Positions 7,542 to 15,770 are shown, numbered from the stretch's first letter. The stretch: DNA of 64,000 nucleotides from Pseudodesulfovibrio nedwellii (GCF_027923765.1 NZ_AP026709.1:739501-803500), one strand, 5' to 3'. Made by a program: numbers and translations. The notes: generated by a model from the sequence alone, not told the origin.

Positions 7542-7799
7542 ATGAAATGGGAAGTCAGACCGCACAACATGTTCCCAAACATGGCAATCATTTTTGACGA
7601 AAACGGCTCACAAGTTGGAGTCGTCGAGAAAGAGGATGCCAACTTGATAGCAGCAGCCCCAGAGATGTTGGCCGTGATCAAGCACCTCTGTGCATCCTTG
7701 GAGTTTCAGAAACTCTCCAGGCGGCAGATAATTACGATTTTGACGGAAGAAATCACTCGGGCCGAAGGCCAAACCGTTGGAGGGAACTCTGATGATTAA
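7542..7799 (+). CDS. Small hypothetical phage protein
   Basis: 85 residues from an ATG at 7542 after GAGAGGTAG. It contains ANLIAAAPEMLAVIKHL, a segment common in short accessory proteins of temperate phages. It overlaps the start of the ASCH-like gene by eight bases with the same ATGATTAAGG junction as at 5730. Function unknown. Confidence 0.6.
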   Translation: MKWEVRPHNMFPNMAIIFDENGSQVGVVEKEDANLIAAAPEMLAVIKHLCASLEFQKLSRRQIITILTEEITRAEGQTVGGNSDD

Positions 7800-8484
7800 G
7801 GCTATACCCTTCAATGTAGCCATGACCTGCGCCATACTGAATGGCGAGAAAACGCAGACACGCCGGGTTATCAAATGGCCTGCCGAATATTACCCGGTTG
7901 AATACCTCGGCGAGTATCCCATGGATGAAGACGGTATTGATCGTCATTGGTGGGTCATGAACTTGTCAGCCGAGACAGGATTTATACCGCCTCACCTTCC
8001 TGGCGATATCCTTTGGGTTCGCGAACCGGGTCGCGTCGTAGCCTACGAAGAGTCCGCAGATTGTCAGTATGAATGGATGCGAATCAAATACATGGCGGAT
8101 GGGCACGATGTGGAAATAAACACCCCATGGCGCATGTCTGATGTTTGGGACGGCAACGGACAGAAGTACCCATATGGTGCGCCGGATTGGGTCTGGAAAA
8201 AGCAAGGTATTCCAAACGGTATTTTCAAAGAAGCCGCCCGTACTTTTCTCAAAGTCAACAAGGTGCGCATTGAGCGGGTCACAGACATTTCTTGGCAAGA
8301 CGCTTGCGCCGAAGGCTTTGCGGACTACGGAGATAATCCGAACCAAGGCCATCGGCATGACCCCGTGGGCTGGTTCCATAACCTTTGGGAGTCTATCTAT
8401 CCCGGCACATGGAAACGCAATCATTGGGTGTGGGTCTACGAATTTGAACTCACCGACAAACCCGCCGATTGGCCGGAAAATTGA
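7792..8484 (+). CDS. ASCH-like phage protein
   Basis: A 230-residue protein. The N-terminus MIKAIPFNVAMTCAILNGEKTQTRRVIKW is the hallmark of a phage family with an ASCH/PUA-like RNA- or nucleotide-binding fold, and PGDILWVREP plus the aromatic C-terminal region fit. The start at 7792 was preferred over an in-frame upstream ATG because it begins exactly at this conserved N-terminus. It lies immediately before the cytosine methyltransferase. The substrate is unknown. Confidence 0.7.
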   Translation: MIKAIPFNVAMTCAILNGEKTQTRRVIKWPAEYYPVEYLGEYPMDEDGIDRHWWVMNLSAETGFIPPHLPGDILWVREPGRVVAYEESADCQYEWMRIKYMADGHDVEINTPWRMSDVWDGNGQKYPYGAPDWVWKKQGIPNGIFKEAARTFLKVNKVRIERVTDISWQDACAEGFADYGDNPNQGHRHDPVGWFHNLWESIYPGTWKRNHWVWVYEFELTDKPADWPEN

Positions 8485-8500
8485 TAGTAGGTAGCGCATT

Positions 8501-9646
8501 ATGAATTTACGCTATGGCTCCATCTGTTCCGGTATCGAGGCCGCTTCCGTGGCCTGGGAACCGCTCGGCTGGAAGCCTGTCTTTTTCTCTGAAATCGAAA
8601 AGCACCCCTCGAACGTGCTTCGCTATCACTGGCCCGATATCCCGAACCTCGGAGACTTCACCGCCATTGCTGGCAAAGATCACGACATTGACGTGCTTGT
8701 CGGCGGAACTCCTTGCCAAGCATTCAGCGTGGCCGGTCGCCGACAGTCTCTTGAAGACGATCGAGGGAACCTCACACTCAAATTTGTGGAGCTTGTACAT
8801 GAATCAGATGTCCCTATTGCCATTTGGGAAAACGTCCCCGGAGTCCTCAACACAGAAGATAACGCTTTCGGCTGCCTCCTCTCTGGACTTGTTGGATCAG
8901 ACACCACCCTCGTACCGCTTAAAGACGGGGGCTGGCCTTGTTTCGGCATGGTTGCCGGACCACAAAGGGTCGTGGCGTGGCGGGTTTTTGATGCGCAATA
9001 CCAGCGAGTGGCCCAGCGTAGGCGGAGGTTGTTCCTCGTTAGCTTCCGAACTGGTGACGGGAGAAATCCCGGAGCGGTACTTTTTGAGCCCGAAAGCCTG
9101 CCGAGGGATACTGCACCGCGCCGAAAAAAGGGCGAAAGAATTGCCCCGACAATTACAGGAGGCCCTCCTTTCAGTCGCACAGGAAATAGCCGCGTAGAAA
9201 GTGAGGCGATGGTTACCGGTACATTCCGAATGACCGCCTTCGGAGAGTATGTGGCTGATGATTCAGCTTCTACAGTTAAGGCCAGAGACTATAAAGACGC
9301 AACGGATTTGATTGCCTTCAATTGGCAGAATGCCGGGAATGATGGGCTTGCCATTGTTGAAGATGGCACCGGGCCCCTTGATTGTTCTCAAACAAAAGCA
9401 ATCTGTTTTTTCGATGATGAAAAACGAAGGATGCGTGTTCGAAGGCTCATGCCGATCGAGGGGGAGCGGCTCCAAGGTTTTCCAGACAACCACACAAAAT
9501 ATGGTCGTACAAAAGACGGGAATGAATATGAGCTGGCAGATGGGCCTCGCTACATGGTTATTGGCAACTCCATGGCTGTGCCGTGCATGGCTTGGATAGG
9601 CCGTCGAATTGAGAAGGTCTTGGAAGCAACACAGTATTCAAAATAG
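8501..9646 (+). CDS. C5-cytosine DNA methyltransferase
   Basis: A 381-residue enzyme that transfers a methyl group from S-adenosylmethionine to C5 of cytosine in DNA. All main motifs are visible: I (CSGIEAAS, residues 9-16), IV with the catalytic cysteine (GGTPCQAFSVAGRR), VI (ENVPG), VIII (QRVAQRRRRLFLV), IX (RRLMPIEGERLQGFPDNHT) and X (GNSMAVPCMA). The target-recognition region lies between VIII and IX. No restriction enzyme gene is adjacent, so this is an orphan phage methyltransferase, probably protecting phage DNA against host restriction. Confidence 0.93.
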   Translation: MNLRYGSICSGIEAASVAWEPLGWKPVFFSEIEKHPSNVLRYHWPDIPNLGDFTAIAGKDHDIDVLVGGTPCQAFSVAGRRQSLEDDRGNLTLKFVELVHESDVPIAIWENVPGVLNTEDNAFGCLLSGLVGSDTTLVPLKDGGWPCFGMVAGPQRVVAWRVFDAQYQRVAQRRRRLFLVSFRTGDGRNPGAVLFEPESLPRDTAPRRKKGERIAPTITGGPPFSRTGNSRVESEAMVTGTFRMTAFGEYVADDSASTVKARDYKDATDLIAFNWQNAGNDGLAIVEDGTGPLDCSQTKAICFFDDEKRRMRVRRLMPIEGERLQGFPDNHTKYGRTKDGNEYELADGPRYMVIGNSMAVPCMAWIGRRIEKVLEATQYSK

Positions 9647-9655
9647 GCAGACAAG

Positions 9656-10651
9656 ATGAACACACAAGACATCATACGCTTATCAAACATCACGCCCCTG
9701 GAACACCAGATGCATGATAGCGGAATAGTCCATGTCGTTTCCTGTTCAGGGGGCAAGGACTCCACCGCTTCCATCCTGCGCTCAAGGGAATTGGGCATCC
9801 AAGCGCGTTACGTGTTCGCCGATGTCGGGAATGAGCACCAACTTACCTACGAATATCTCGACTACCTTGAAGATCGGCTTTGCATCACTATTGAGCGAAT
9901 CAAGCCTGATTTTTCCGAATGGATGGCAAAAAGACGGGCGTGGGTTCGTGAAGTCGGTCCCCGTCGCGGCTATACACCCGCCATGGTTGAGCGCATTGTC
10001 AGCCATTTGAAGCCAACCGGTATCCCATTTCTCGACTTGTGCCTTATCAAGGGCTTTTTCCCTTCTACTAAGCGGAAGTTCTGCACACAGTTTTTGAAGC
10101 AAGTCCCGATTAACACGCTTGTTACGGAACCGCTTCTTGAAGCTGATCGAGAGGTTTGGTCATGGCAGGGAGTTCGTCGCGAAGAGTCAGCCGCCCGTGC
10201 CACTGCAAGCCATTTTGAGGCAAGCCGAGACGGATGGGAAGGATTCTTTATTTATCGCCCCATCGTGGAATGGACTACTGACGAAGTTTTTGCCATGCAC
10301 CGTCGCCACGCCGTGAAGCCGAACCCCCTTTATTCTCTTGGGATGACCCGCGTGGGCTGCATGCCCTGCGTCAACACAAGAAAGGAAGAACTCTACCAGA
10401 TTCAAAAGCAATTCCCAGAAGTTATTGACCGGATCGCCAAATGGGAACGGCTTGTAATGCTGTGTAGCAAGAAAGGTGTAACGACATTCTTTCATGCCAG
10501 AACCATTCCCAATAGAGGCGGAGGCGACACGCGATCACATATCAGGAACGCCGCCAAGTGGTCTAAGACTGACCGCTATGGGCAATATGACATGCTCAAG
10601 GCAATGGAAGCCCCAGCAGAATGCGCCAGCCAGTACGGGCTTTGTGAATAA
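9656..10651 (+). CDS. PAPS-reductase-like PP-loop protein
   Basis: A 331-residue protein of the adenine-nucleotide alpha-hydrolase family. The PP-loop SCSGGKDSTA (about residues 24-33) binds ATP or a sulfonucleotide, followed by FADVGNEHQLTYEYLDYLE. A later CMPCVNTRKEEL segment supplies two cysteines. It lacks the usual C-terminal catalytic Cys motif of genuine PAPS reductases, so sulfur assimilation is unlikely; family members in phages and phosphorothioate systems use this fold for nucleic-acid chemistry. It follows the methyltransferase by nine bases, which suggests a joint role in DNA modification (inference). Confidence 0.8.
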   Translation: MNTQDIIRLSNITPLEHQMHDSGIVHVVSCSGGKDSTASILRSRELGIQARYVFADVGNEHQLTYEYLDYLEDRLCITIERIKPDFSEWMAKRRAWVREVGPRRGYTPAMVERIVSHLKPTGIPFLDLCLIKGFFPSTKRKFCTQFLKQVPINTLVTEPLLEADREVWSWQGVRREESAARATASHFEASRDGWEGFFIYRPIVEWTTDEVFAMHRRHAVKPNPLYSLGMTRVGCMPCVNTRKEELYQIQKQFPEVIDRIAKWERLVMLCSKKGVTTFFHARTIPNRGGGDTRSHIRNAAKWSKTDRYGQYDMLKAMEAPAECASQYGLCE

Positions 10652-10680
10652 ATATTACTATCAGCAGGAAGTGGAGTGCA

Positions 10681-11049
10681 TCAAATGAATGTAGCTATAA
10701 GCTGGAAAATGAAGCCCACGAGTATGGCAAGAAAACCAACTCTTCGAGGATTTTCAAGGTGTTCCGTGAAACTCCAGTATTTTGCGTGCGCTTTTATGAT
10801 TAAGAACTTCAATTTTGTTTTTGATTTAAACATTGCCTTTTCAAGCCGTGACCTTGTCTCGCCCAATTCTTTTAACCTCTTTTCCTCTTTTTCACAGTTG
10901 GTCATGTCTGCGAGCCTGTTCCCAAAACGAATAGCGTTGTTTTTACAATGCTCATGGTGTGCTTTGGTAAAGAGGTCTAGCGCAATTAAGGACGCCCCAA
11001 CGATGTCAATAACGAGGCCGATCCGCGTGAAGTCTATTGATTCGATCAT
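10681..11049 (-). CDS. Hypothetical membrane protein, antisense to the operon
   Basis: 122 residues from the ATG at 11049. There is a hydrophobic segment near each end (residues 9-26 and about 103-120) around a charged helical middle (CEKEEKRLKELGETRSRLEKAM). The opposite strand has no convincing gene here. The ribosome site is weak. Possibly lysogeny-expressed cargo; function unknown. Confidence 0.5.
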   Translation of the reverse strand: MIESIDFTRIGLVIDIVGASLIALDLFTKAHHEHCKNNAIRFGNRLADMTNCEKEEKRLKELGETRSRLEKAMFKSKTKLKFLIIKAHAKYWSFTEHLENPRRVGFLAILVGFIFQLIATFI

Positions 11050-11108
11050 GCGCGTAGCATCGGCAGAACAATGAAAGAAGTCAACCAATCCGCAATCAGG
11101 AGAAATCA

Positions 11109-11357
11109 ATGAACGCAATCGAAGCATATCAGGCCAGCAGCACATGCGTGTGTGGCGGCATACCTACTCTGGTTGAGGTAAACGGCAAACAGCAGATTAA
11201 GTGCGCCTCTTGTGGATGCTCTGGACCACTTGAACCTCAAGCTGAAGGTGCTGTCCGTGGCTGGAATATAAACATTGAGGCTCTGACCTCTAACATGACT
11301 GTCATTGACATCATGTCGCGAGACAATCCCAAACTGGCTGAGTTGTTTGGCAAGTAA
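11109..11357 (+). CDS. Lar-like zinc-ribbon protein
   Basis: 82 residues with CVCGG (14-18), then IKCASCGCSG and AVRGWN, the layout of the Lar (restriction alleviation) family of small phage proteins. Lar of the Rac prophage modulates type I restriction; whether this distant member does so is inference. It is preceded by AGGAGAAATCA. Confidence 0.65.
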   Translation: MNAIEAYQASSTCVCGGIPTLVEVNGKQQIKCASCGCSGPLEPQAEGAVRGWNINIEALTSNMTVIDIMSRDNPKLAELFGK

Positions 11358-11383
11358 CCACGTATCTGTAATGAGGTGATGAA

Positions 11384-11704
11384 ATGAAAGAACTGAATGA
11401 ACCAATCGTCCTCTGCTCATCATGCAGGAAGGTGTTTCTCGGCAGAGATTTCAAATTAAATGACGGCTGCCCTGGATGCAAAAGCATGAAGGTCGTAGTC
11501 GTGTTCTCGGCTGAAAGCCTTGTCACCGACATTGAGAACTCCAACGCCTTCCAGGCTCTTATTCAGGTAGGCGCGGACGGAGAGCAACTTGATGAGGTTG
11601 CCGACCTCATGGGCGTCCAGGGAGGCTCGTCCGATGTCAGGACTGATTCCACGCAGATTGATGCGCTGTCTGAATGGAAGTGTGAAAACGGCTGTTACTT
11701 TTAA
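11384..11704 (+). CDS. Small phage protein with zinc-ribbon motif
   Basis: 106 residues with CSSC (11-14) and CPGC (29-32) near the N-terminus, a zinc-ribbon pattern, then an acidic middle and a C-terminal WKCENGCYF. The ribosome site is GAGGTG. No family is recognised. Confidence 0.6.
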   Translation: MKELNEPIVLCSSCRKVFLGRDFKLNDGCPGCKSMKVVVVFSAESLVTDIENSNAFQALIQVGADGEQLDEVADLMGVQGGSSDVRTDSTQIDALSEWKCENGCYF

Positions 11705-11731
11705 CCTGCTTTCTCAGCATAAGGAGGCACG

Positions 11732-11920
11732 ATGACCAAAGGCAAAGAAATGAAGTGGGCGGAAAAGATGCTTTACCCGTCAACAATGAAGGTGACTGTT
11801 TATGATGACGGAGAAGTCGTCATAGATATTAAGAGTGAAGGCAGGACCGGCCATACCATGTCGCTTAACAAGAGCCAGTCCGCAGAGCTTCTCGCCCACC
11901 TTAAAAATATTACTACATGA
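11732..11920 (+). CDS. Small hypothetical phage protein
   Basis: 62 residues after AAGGAGGCACG. The middle alternates hydrophobic and charged residues (MKVTVYDDGEVVIDIKSEG), suggesting beta strands. Translation might start at the internal ATG at 11750. Function unknown. Confidence 0.55.
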   Translation: MTKGKEMKWAEKMLYPSTMKVTVYDDGEVVIDIKSEGRTGHTMSLNKSQSAELLAHLKNITT

Positions 11921-11929
11921 GAAACCACT

Positions 11930-12067
11930 ATGCTTGACCACCTAAATACACTGGAAGGCTTCCTAATCGGGGTTGGTGCCACCACCTCCATTATGTGTGG
12001 CTGGAAAGTCCTTTGCGGATTTTGCAAAGGTCTGTGGGCAAAAATCCAAGAGAATACAACCAAATGA
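11930..12067 (+). CDS. Very small hydrophobic protein (45 aa)
   Basis: An open frame from an ATG at 11930 to a TGA at 12065-12067, fitting exactly between its neighbours. Residues 8-30 (LEGFLIGVGATTSIMCGWKV) are hydrophobic, followed by a basic tail, so it may be a small membrane peptide. No strong ribosome site is seen. Confidence 0.4.
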   Translation: MLDHLNTLEGFLIGVGATTSIMCGWKVLCGFCKGLWAKIQENTTK

Positions 12068-12074
12068 GAGTAAG

Positions 12075-12440
12075 ATGAGTGAATACAAAGAACGTGACCA
12101 TAGGCACCTCGACCAAGAGGGTAATTACTATTGCAAGCATGTACTCGCCATGACTCAGGAAGGACTTCACGACAAATCAGACATTGCGGCAGAATTGGCG
12201 CACCGCGACTTTGAGATTGACTGTCTTAAAGATGACAAGGGCAGGATTGAAAAACAGATGTGCCACCTAGCCGCTGTCCATCATCTTAACGCTGTAAAAA
12301 TATTTGAAGCGAGTCCTCTTGAGGCGGCACTATCCCGTATTGAAGAACTTGAAGCTGAGCTTTCTGATTGGCAGCGATACTGTGGAATCATCCTGCGTGA
12401 GCAGAGATCAACTGATATGAACAAATCTGAGGAGAACTAA
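12075..12440 (+). CDS. Hypothetical phage protein with helical C-terminus
   Basis: 121 residues from an ATG at 12075 with GAGAGTAAG before it. It contains scattered His and Cys at the N-terminus and a helical, probably coiled-coil stretch (LEAALSRIEELEAELSDWQRY) near the C-terminus. It ends one base before the start of the next gene. Function unknown. Confidence 0.55.
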   Translation: MSEYKERDHRHLDQEGNYYCKHVLAMTQEGLHDKSDIAAELAHRDFEIDCLKDDKGRIEKQMCHLAAVHHLNAVKIFEASPLEAALSRIEELEAELSDWQRYCGIILREQRSTDMNKSEEN

Positions 12441-12441
12441 T

Positions 12442-13008
12442 ATGGGTGGCCCCTACTGCGAGACATGTAAATATTTTTATCAAGGCCCAACGAGTGGTGA
12501 TGGCGGCGAGTGTGAAGACCCCGCCAAGATCATCTACAGCAAGGGAGGGCAGTCCTCAGAAAAGCCTTGGGTCTACAAAAAGTGTGAGTGCTGCAACTGG
12601 ACTGAAATAGAAGGCGAGGAGCGGCCTCATTACGGCAAGGATTGTCCCGAAGGAATGGTGCAAGTCGAGTTTGTCATGTGCGACCCCAAAGACAAAAAGG
12701 GCGAATATGGTTGGAAGCCTGTAGAAAAGACGTCGGTAGATATCTACGTCGACGGTGAACGGTACCTCGTAAAAGTGGGCGACTATCACGACGGGGTTGC
12801 AGAGCGGCGCGGGTTGTATGTCGGAGGCCCTATCGACATGGTGTGTGAGAAGACAAACATCAACACATGCAGCCTGTTCAGAAAATCCACTGATGAAGAC
12901 AAACACGACGAGTCATTCACATGCTCCGACTGCGGCGATAGATTCATGGGCAGTCCGTGTAACGATGATGGGCAATGTACGCTCTGCGCGACAAATGACA
13001 CACTGTAA
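12442..13008 (+). CDS. Cysteine-rich phage protein
   Basis: 188 residues with about 17 cysteines in clusters: CETC near the N-terminus, CECC in the first third, and CSDCGDRF with CTLC at the C-terminus. Several small zinc-binding modules are likely. It follows the previous gene by one base. I do not recognise a family. Confidence 0.6.
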   Translation: MGGPYCETCKYFYQGPTSGDGGECEDPAKIIYSKGGQSSEKPWVYKKCECCNWTEIEGEERPHYGKDCPEGMVQVEFVMCDPKDKKGEYGWKPVEKTSVDIYVDGERYLVKVGDYHDGVAERRGLYVGGPIDMVCEKTNINTCSLFRKSTDEDKHDESFTCSDCGDRFMGSPCNDDGQCTLCATNDTL

Positions 13009-13027
13009 CTTTCTCCCCTCCCCAACG

Positions 13028-13066
13028 AACATCGCGCCGAGGAGTAACGGACCTGGGCGCGGTGTT
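13028..13066 (+). other. Strong intergenic hairpin without T run
   Basis: AACATCGCGCC (13028-13038) pairs with GGCGCGGTGTT (13056-13066), 11 pairs with one G-U. It lies in the 138-base gap before the 123-residue gene and is followed by A-rich sequence, not a T run. It is the largest of several such intergenic hairpins in this operon. Confidence 0.5.
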
Positions 13067-13146
13067 CACAAAAGGGAGAAGCCGCACCACACGGCACGGC
13101 CTCACCTTTCGCGTTCTGCCGGGACAACCCCGACGAGGTAAATAAT

Positions 13147-13518
13147 ATGACTGATAAAACTGAATTGCTCAAGCCTACGATTGAAGAACTGGAAGAACGG
13201 GCCGGGACAGGAGACTGCGACTATGCGGTGTTGGAAGCAGCAGCCGAGTGGGTCGTCGAACTTAAAGGCAAAATTGCCATGAGTTCCACCGCAACTGGCA
13301 TGATGATGGTCCATGGCGAGATCGACCGTTTAAGCGGAGTTATCTATCGCATTGCCGACGATGTTGCTTGGTACATTCAGTGCCGCGAGTTTGAAGGATA
13401 TTTGTACGATATGAATTTTATAGACTTCATCAGTCCGGATGCCCTGGCAGAGATCAGCGCGTCAACTGGATCAGCCATGGGCGTGATGAAAAAGGCTATC
13501 GCGCCGAAGGGGATGTAG
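13147..13518 (+). CDS. Hypothetical phage protein
   Basis: 123 residues, start after CGAGGTAAATAAT. It is predominantly helical, with no recognisable motif. It is spaced two bases from the next gene. Function unknown. Confidence 0.55.
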   Translation: MTDKTELLKPTIEELEERAGTGDCDYAVLEAAAEWVVELKGKIAMSSTATGMMMVHGEIDRLSGVIYRIADDVAWYIQCREFEGYLYDMNFIDFISPDALAEISASTGSAMGVMKKAIAPKGM

Positions 13519-13520
13519 GC

Positions 13521-14099
13521 ATGGAACAAGAAAGCAAAACATACCTGTGCCTTGCCCCCAGGAGGCGGATATACAAGGGGAGGCTTTTCGACATTAGGCC
13601 CTACAAGCCAAACCCCTTTAAGCGTTTTTTTAGTGACTGCTTTCACGGACGAGACTTCTATGGGAATCAAATCGTACATGAATTTATCAAGCACTACGCG
13701 ACCGTGTATGTACGCCCTTATGATTTTTTCCCATGGTCGGAAACTTCACCACTGGTAGACATTGGAGAATACAACGAACACATGGCTTGCCTTGAAGAAG
13801 CGATTGCCAAAGCGACAGAGCTTTCCCGGCGTATTCCCGAAGATTCAATTTGTACTGTGGATGTCGTCCTTGAGACATTCAAAGTGGTCAAGAGGATTAT
13901 TACCAAGACCGAAGATGGCGACTTTATATACGACAGCGGAGAATACTTAAAAATAAGCGAAGACAAAGTGTGGTCGAACACAAAAGAAAAGGTTTCCTCG
14001 CGTATTTTCTGGAAAATGGTTCATTACTTCGGATGGGGCTACGCTTCCTCAATGTTTCAAAGGTTAGTGGACCGATGCCTGATCTCTACAAAATCGTAA
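13521..14099 (+). CDS. Hypothetical phage protein
   Basis: 192 residues beginning MEQESKTYLCLAPRRRIYKGRLFDIRPYKPNPFKRFF, rich in aromatic and basic residues at the N-terminus, with no domain I can name. It overlaps the next gene's start by 25 bases in another frame. Confidence 0.5.
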   Translation: MEQESKTYLCLAPRRRIYKGRLFDIRPYKPNPFKRFFSDCFHGRDFYGNQIVHEFIKHYATVYVRPYDFFPWSETSPLVDIGEYNEHMACLEEAIAKATELSRRIPEDSICTVDVVLETFKVVKRIITKTEDGDFIYDSGEYLKISEDKVWSNTKEKVSSRIFWKMVHYFGWGYASSMFQRLVDRCLISTKS

Positions 14100-14311
14100 C
14101 CGATCGAATCCACCGTGACCTTGAAACGGCCATGGACAAAGAAGCCGAAGAGCTTTCCGAAGGTGAGAAGTTTGCTCTTTGTTATGCTGCCGGAGTCCAG
14201 TTCCATAGCGTTGTTGACGACGATTATATTTTCACATTCAAAACCGTTAATCCCTGTGCTGTCGTCAAGATAGACGGCAAGTTTCAGGTTTACGAAAGAC
14301 AAGACTCATAG
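14075..14311 (+). CDS. Small hypothetical phage protein
   Basis: 78 residues from an ATG at 14075, chosen over an upstream in-frame start that would lie deep inside the previous gene. It reads MPDLYKIVTDRIHRDLETAMDKEAEELSEGE and then a strand-rich C-terminus. Function unknown. Confidence 0.5.
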   Translation: MPDLYKIVTDRIHRDLETAMDKEAEELSEGEKFALCYAAGVQFHSVVDDDYIFTFKTVNPCAVVKIDGKFQVYERQDS

Positions 14312-14325
14312 AGGGATGAAGAACA

Positions 14326-14715
14326 ATGACACCTGTTCTTGTTGACTTAGACGGCCTTGCTAATGCTATAAGCATCAGCAAAAGCACATTGCAAAGATTC
14401 TGGACAACGCTACCACATGTCCGTATCCCCTCTTCGGAGGGGGCGGACGGAAGAGGGGCATTGTTTTCCGTTGAAGATGTTAAACAGTTCCTCGTCATGA
14501 ACCACGGAATCAATTATGGCAGTCAACAAATACAAGACGAAGAAAGGGCCACGGTATCAAGCGGTCCTCTGTCTGCACGGCCAAAGAGTCGCAACGAAGT
14601 CAGGGTTCAAGACAAAGAAGGACGCAAGAAAGTGGCTGCACCAAGAGGAAAAGCGATGGGAATTGTTCGGAGAAAAGACGAAGACCAGCATGGACTTCGA
14701 AGAGTTGGCCGGTGA
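14326..14715 (+). CDS. Excisionase-like/AlpA-like DNA-binding protein with long overlap into the integrase
   Basis: The first 65 residues (LVDLDGLANAISISKSTLQRFWTTLPHVRIPS, then a GRGALFSVEDVKQFL segment) look like a MerR/AlpA-type winged helix used as excisionase or integrase regulator. The remaining 64 residues are the out-of-frame reading of the integrase 5' end and are basic and low in structure. The 200-base overlap with the integrase is unusual; translational coupling is likely. The position, directly before the integrase at the element end, supports the excisionase call. Confidence 0.6.
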   Translation: MTPVLVDLDGLANAISISKSTLQRFWTTLPHVRIPSSEGADGRGALFSVEDVKQFLVMNHGINYGSQQIQDEERATVSSGPLSARPKSRNEVRVQDKEGRKKVAAPRGKAMGIVRRKDEDQHGLRRVGR

Positions 14716-15580
14716 TTACCTAACATGGGTTGAAGACCGCCGGAGCAGAAACACATATATTTACAAACGAAGCACATTCCGCAGATTCCTTGACTTTTAC
14801 CCGCGCAGACTACCTTTAAACGAACTCAGCCGTGAACTCCTTGAAGAGTTCCACCGCGTACAGAACCAAGAGCGCGGCCCGAAGGCAGCCAATAGCGACT
14901 TACGCGAGATAGGGACCATGTTCAATTGGGCCATCAAGCGCGACTACATGGCCAAGAACGTCGCCCGCCAGGTTGAACCATACCCCGTCGAAGCCACTGT
15001 CCGATACGTCCCGCCATCCGAGGATATAGCAGCCGTCAGAATGGCAGCCACTCCAGAAGAACGTCTCATATTCGACACCCTCTACTATTCTGCAGGAAGA
15101 CTCACCGAGATACTTGAGCTCACCTGGGAAGACATTAACTTCGAAGCCAACGCCCTCCGTCTATGGACTTCAAAGCGCAGGGGCGGCAACAAAGAGCCTC
15201 GCGTAATTGCCATGCACAGAGAACTGGAAAAGGTGCTTGAAGAGGCGTGGAAGAGAAGAGACACAGCGAGTCCATACGTCTTCACCAACCCACATACCGG
15301 ATCTCACTACACGCGACACAGCGATCCTATCCGTCTACTCTTCTCTCGTCTCTGCAAGAAGGCCGGACTCAAGAAGCCTTTTACGGCTCATGCTATCCGA
15401 CATCATGTAGCCTCCCGCTTCGCAGATTCGCGCAAAGCGACACACCGCCAGATTCAACAATTCTTGGGCCACATGAATATCAAGACGACAGAAACATATC
15501 TCCATGAGCTCCAAGTCGATCACGACATCCTGGATGCCTTTGACTCTAAGACAGACACCACCAAAGAAGCCGAAAAATAA
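14516..15580 (+). CDS. int: Tyrosine recombinase (phage integrase)
   Basis: A 354-residue site-specific recombinase that joins phage and host attachment sites. Catalytic residues are visible: R195 (AGRLTE), K220 (WTSKRR), H292 and R295 (HAIRHH), H319 (LGHMN) and the nucleophile Y328 (TETYLH). Residues 1-50 form an arm-binding, AP2-like N-terminus (KYKTKKGPRYQAVLCLHGQR) and residues 60-150 a core-binding SAM-like domain. It points at the tRNA-Ser fragment 120 bases downstream, with repeat-rich putative arm sites between, so tRNA-Ser (CGA) is its integration target. Confidence 0.95.
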   Translation: MAVNKYKTKKGPRYQAVLCLHGQRVATKSGFKTKKDARKWLHQEEKRWELFGEKTKTSMDFEELAGDYLTWVEDRRSRNTYIYKRSTFRRFLDFYPRRLPLNELSRELLEEFHRVQNQERGPKAANSDLREIGTMFNWAIKRDYMAKNVARQVEPYPVEATVRYVPPSEDIAAVRMAATPEERLIFDTLYYSAGRLTEILELTWEDINFEANALRLWTSKRRGGNKEPRVIAMHRELEKVLEEAWKRRDTASPYVFTNPHTGSHYTRHSDPIRLLFSRLCKKAGLKKPFTAHAIRHHVASRFADSRKATHRQIQQFLGHMNIKTTETYLHELQVDHDILDAFDSKTDTTKEAEK

Positions 15581-15650
15581 TATGCAAAAAAATATGCAAA
15601 CGCTCTGCATATTCATGCACGATGTAGCATTTCCTTGCATATTATGCACA
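15580..15650 (+). repeat. TGCATAT/ATATGCA repeat cluster, putative integrase arm sites
   Basis: Six ATGCA-containing repeats occur within 70 bases: TATGCA at 15581 and ATATGCA at 15592, then two similar units (TGCATATTCATGCAC from 15606 and TGCATATTATGCAC from 15636). They are in both orientations and lie between the integrase stop and the attachment site, where arm-type binding sites are expected. Confidence 0.55.
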
Positions 15651-15699
15651 GTAACGCCAACGAAAACCTTTTAATACCAACGCTTTTAAGCCCCACAAA

Positions 15700-15762
15700 C
15701 TAGACTCGAAATCGAGTTATGGGTCAAACCATACGTGGGTTCGAATCCCACCCTCTCCGCCA
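15700..15762 (+). other. attR-like site: 3' fragment of tRNA-Ser (CGA)
   Basis: The sequence from the anticodon arm (CTAGA-CTCGAAA-TCGAG, anticodon CGA) through a long variable arm, T arm (GTGGG-TTCGAAT-CCCAC) and acceptor strand CCTCTCCG plus CCA is present. No matching 5' half (expected GGAGAGG-like acceptor strand) is found upstream, so this is a displaced 3' end rather than a working tRNA. This is the usual scar left when an element integrates in a tRNA gene. The restored gene should lie left of the window. Confidence 0.8.
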
Positions 15763-15770
15763 TGAAAGTA

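Noticed and set aside
15700-15762. A complete tRNA-Ser gene
   Set aside because: The 5' acceptor strand and D arm are absent upstream and the anticodon stem has a mismatch; it is an attachment-site fragment.
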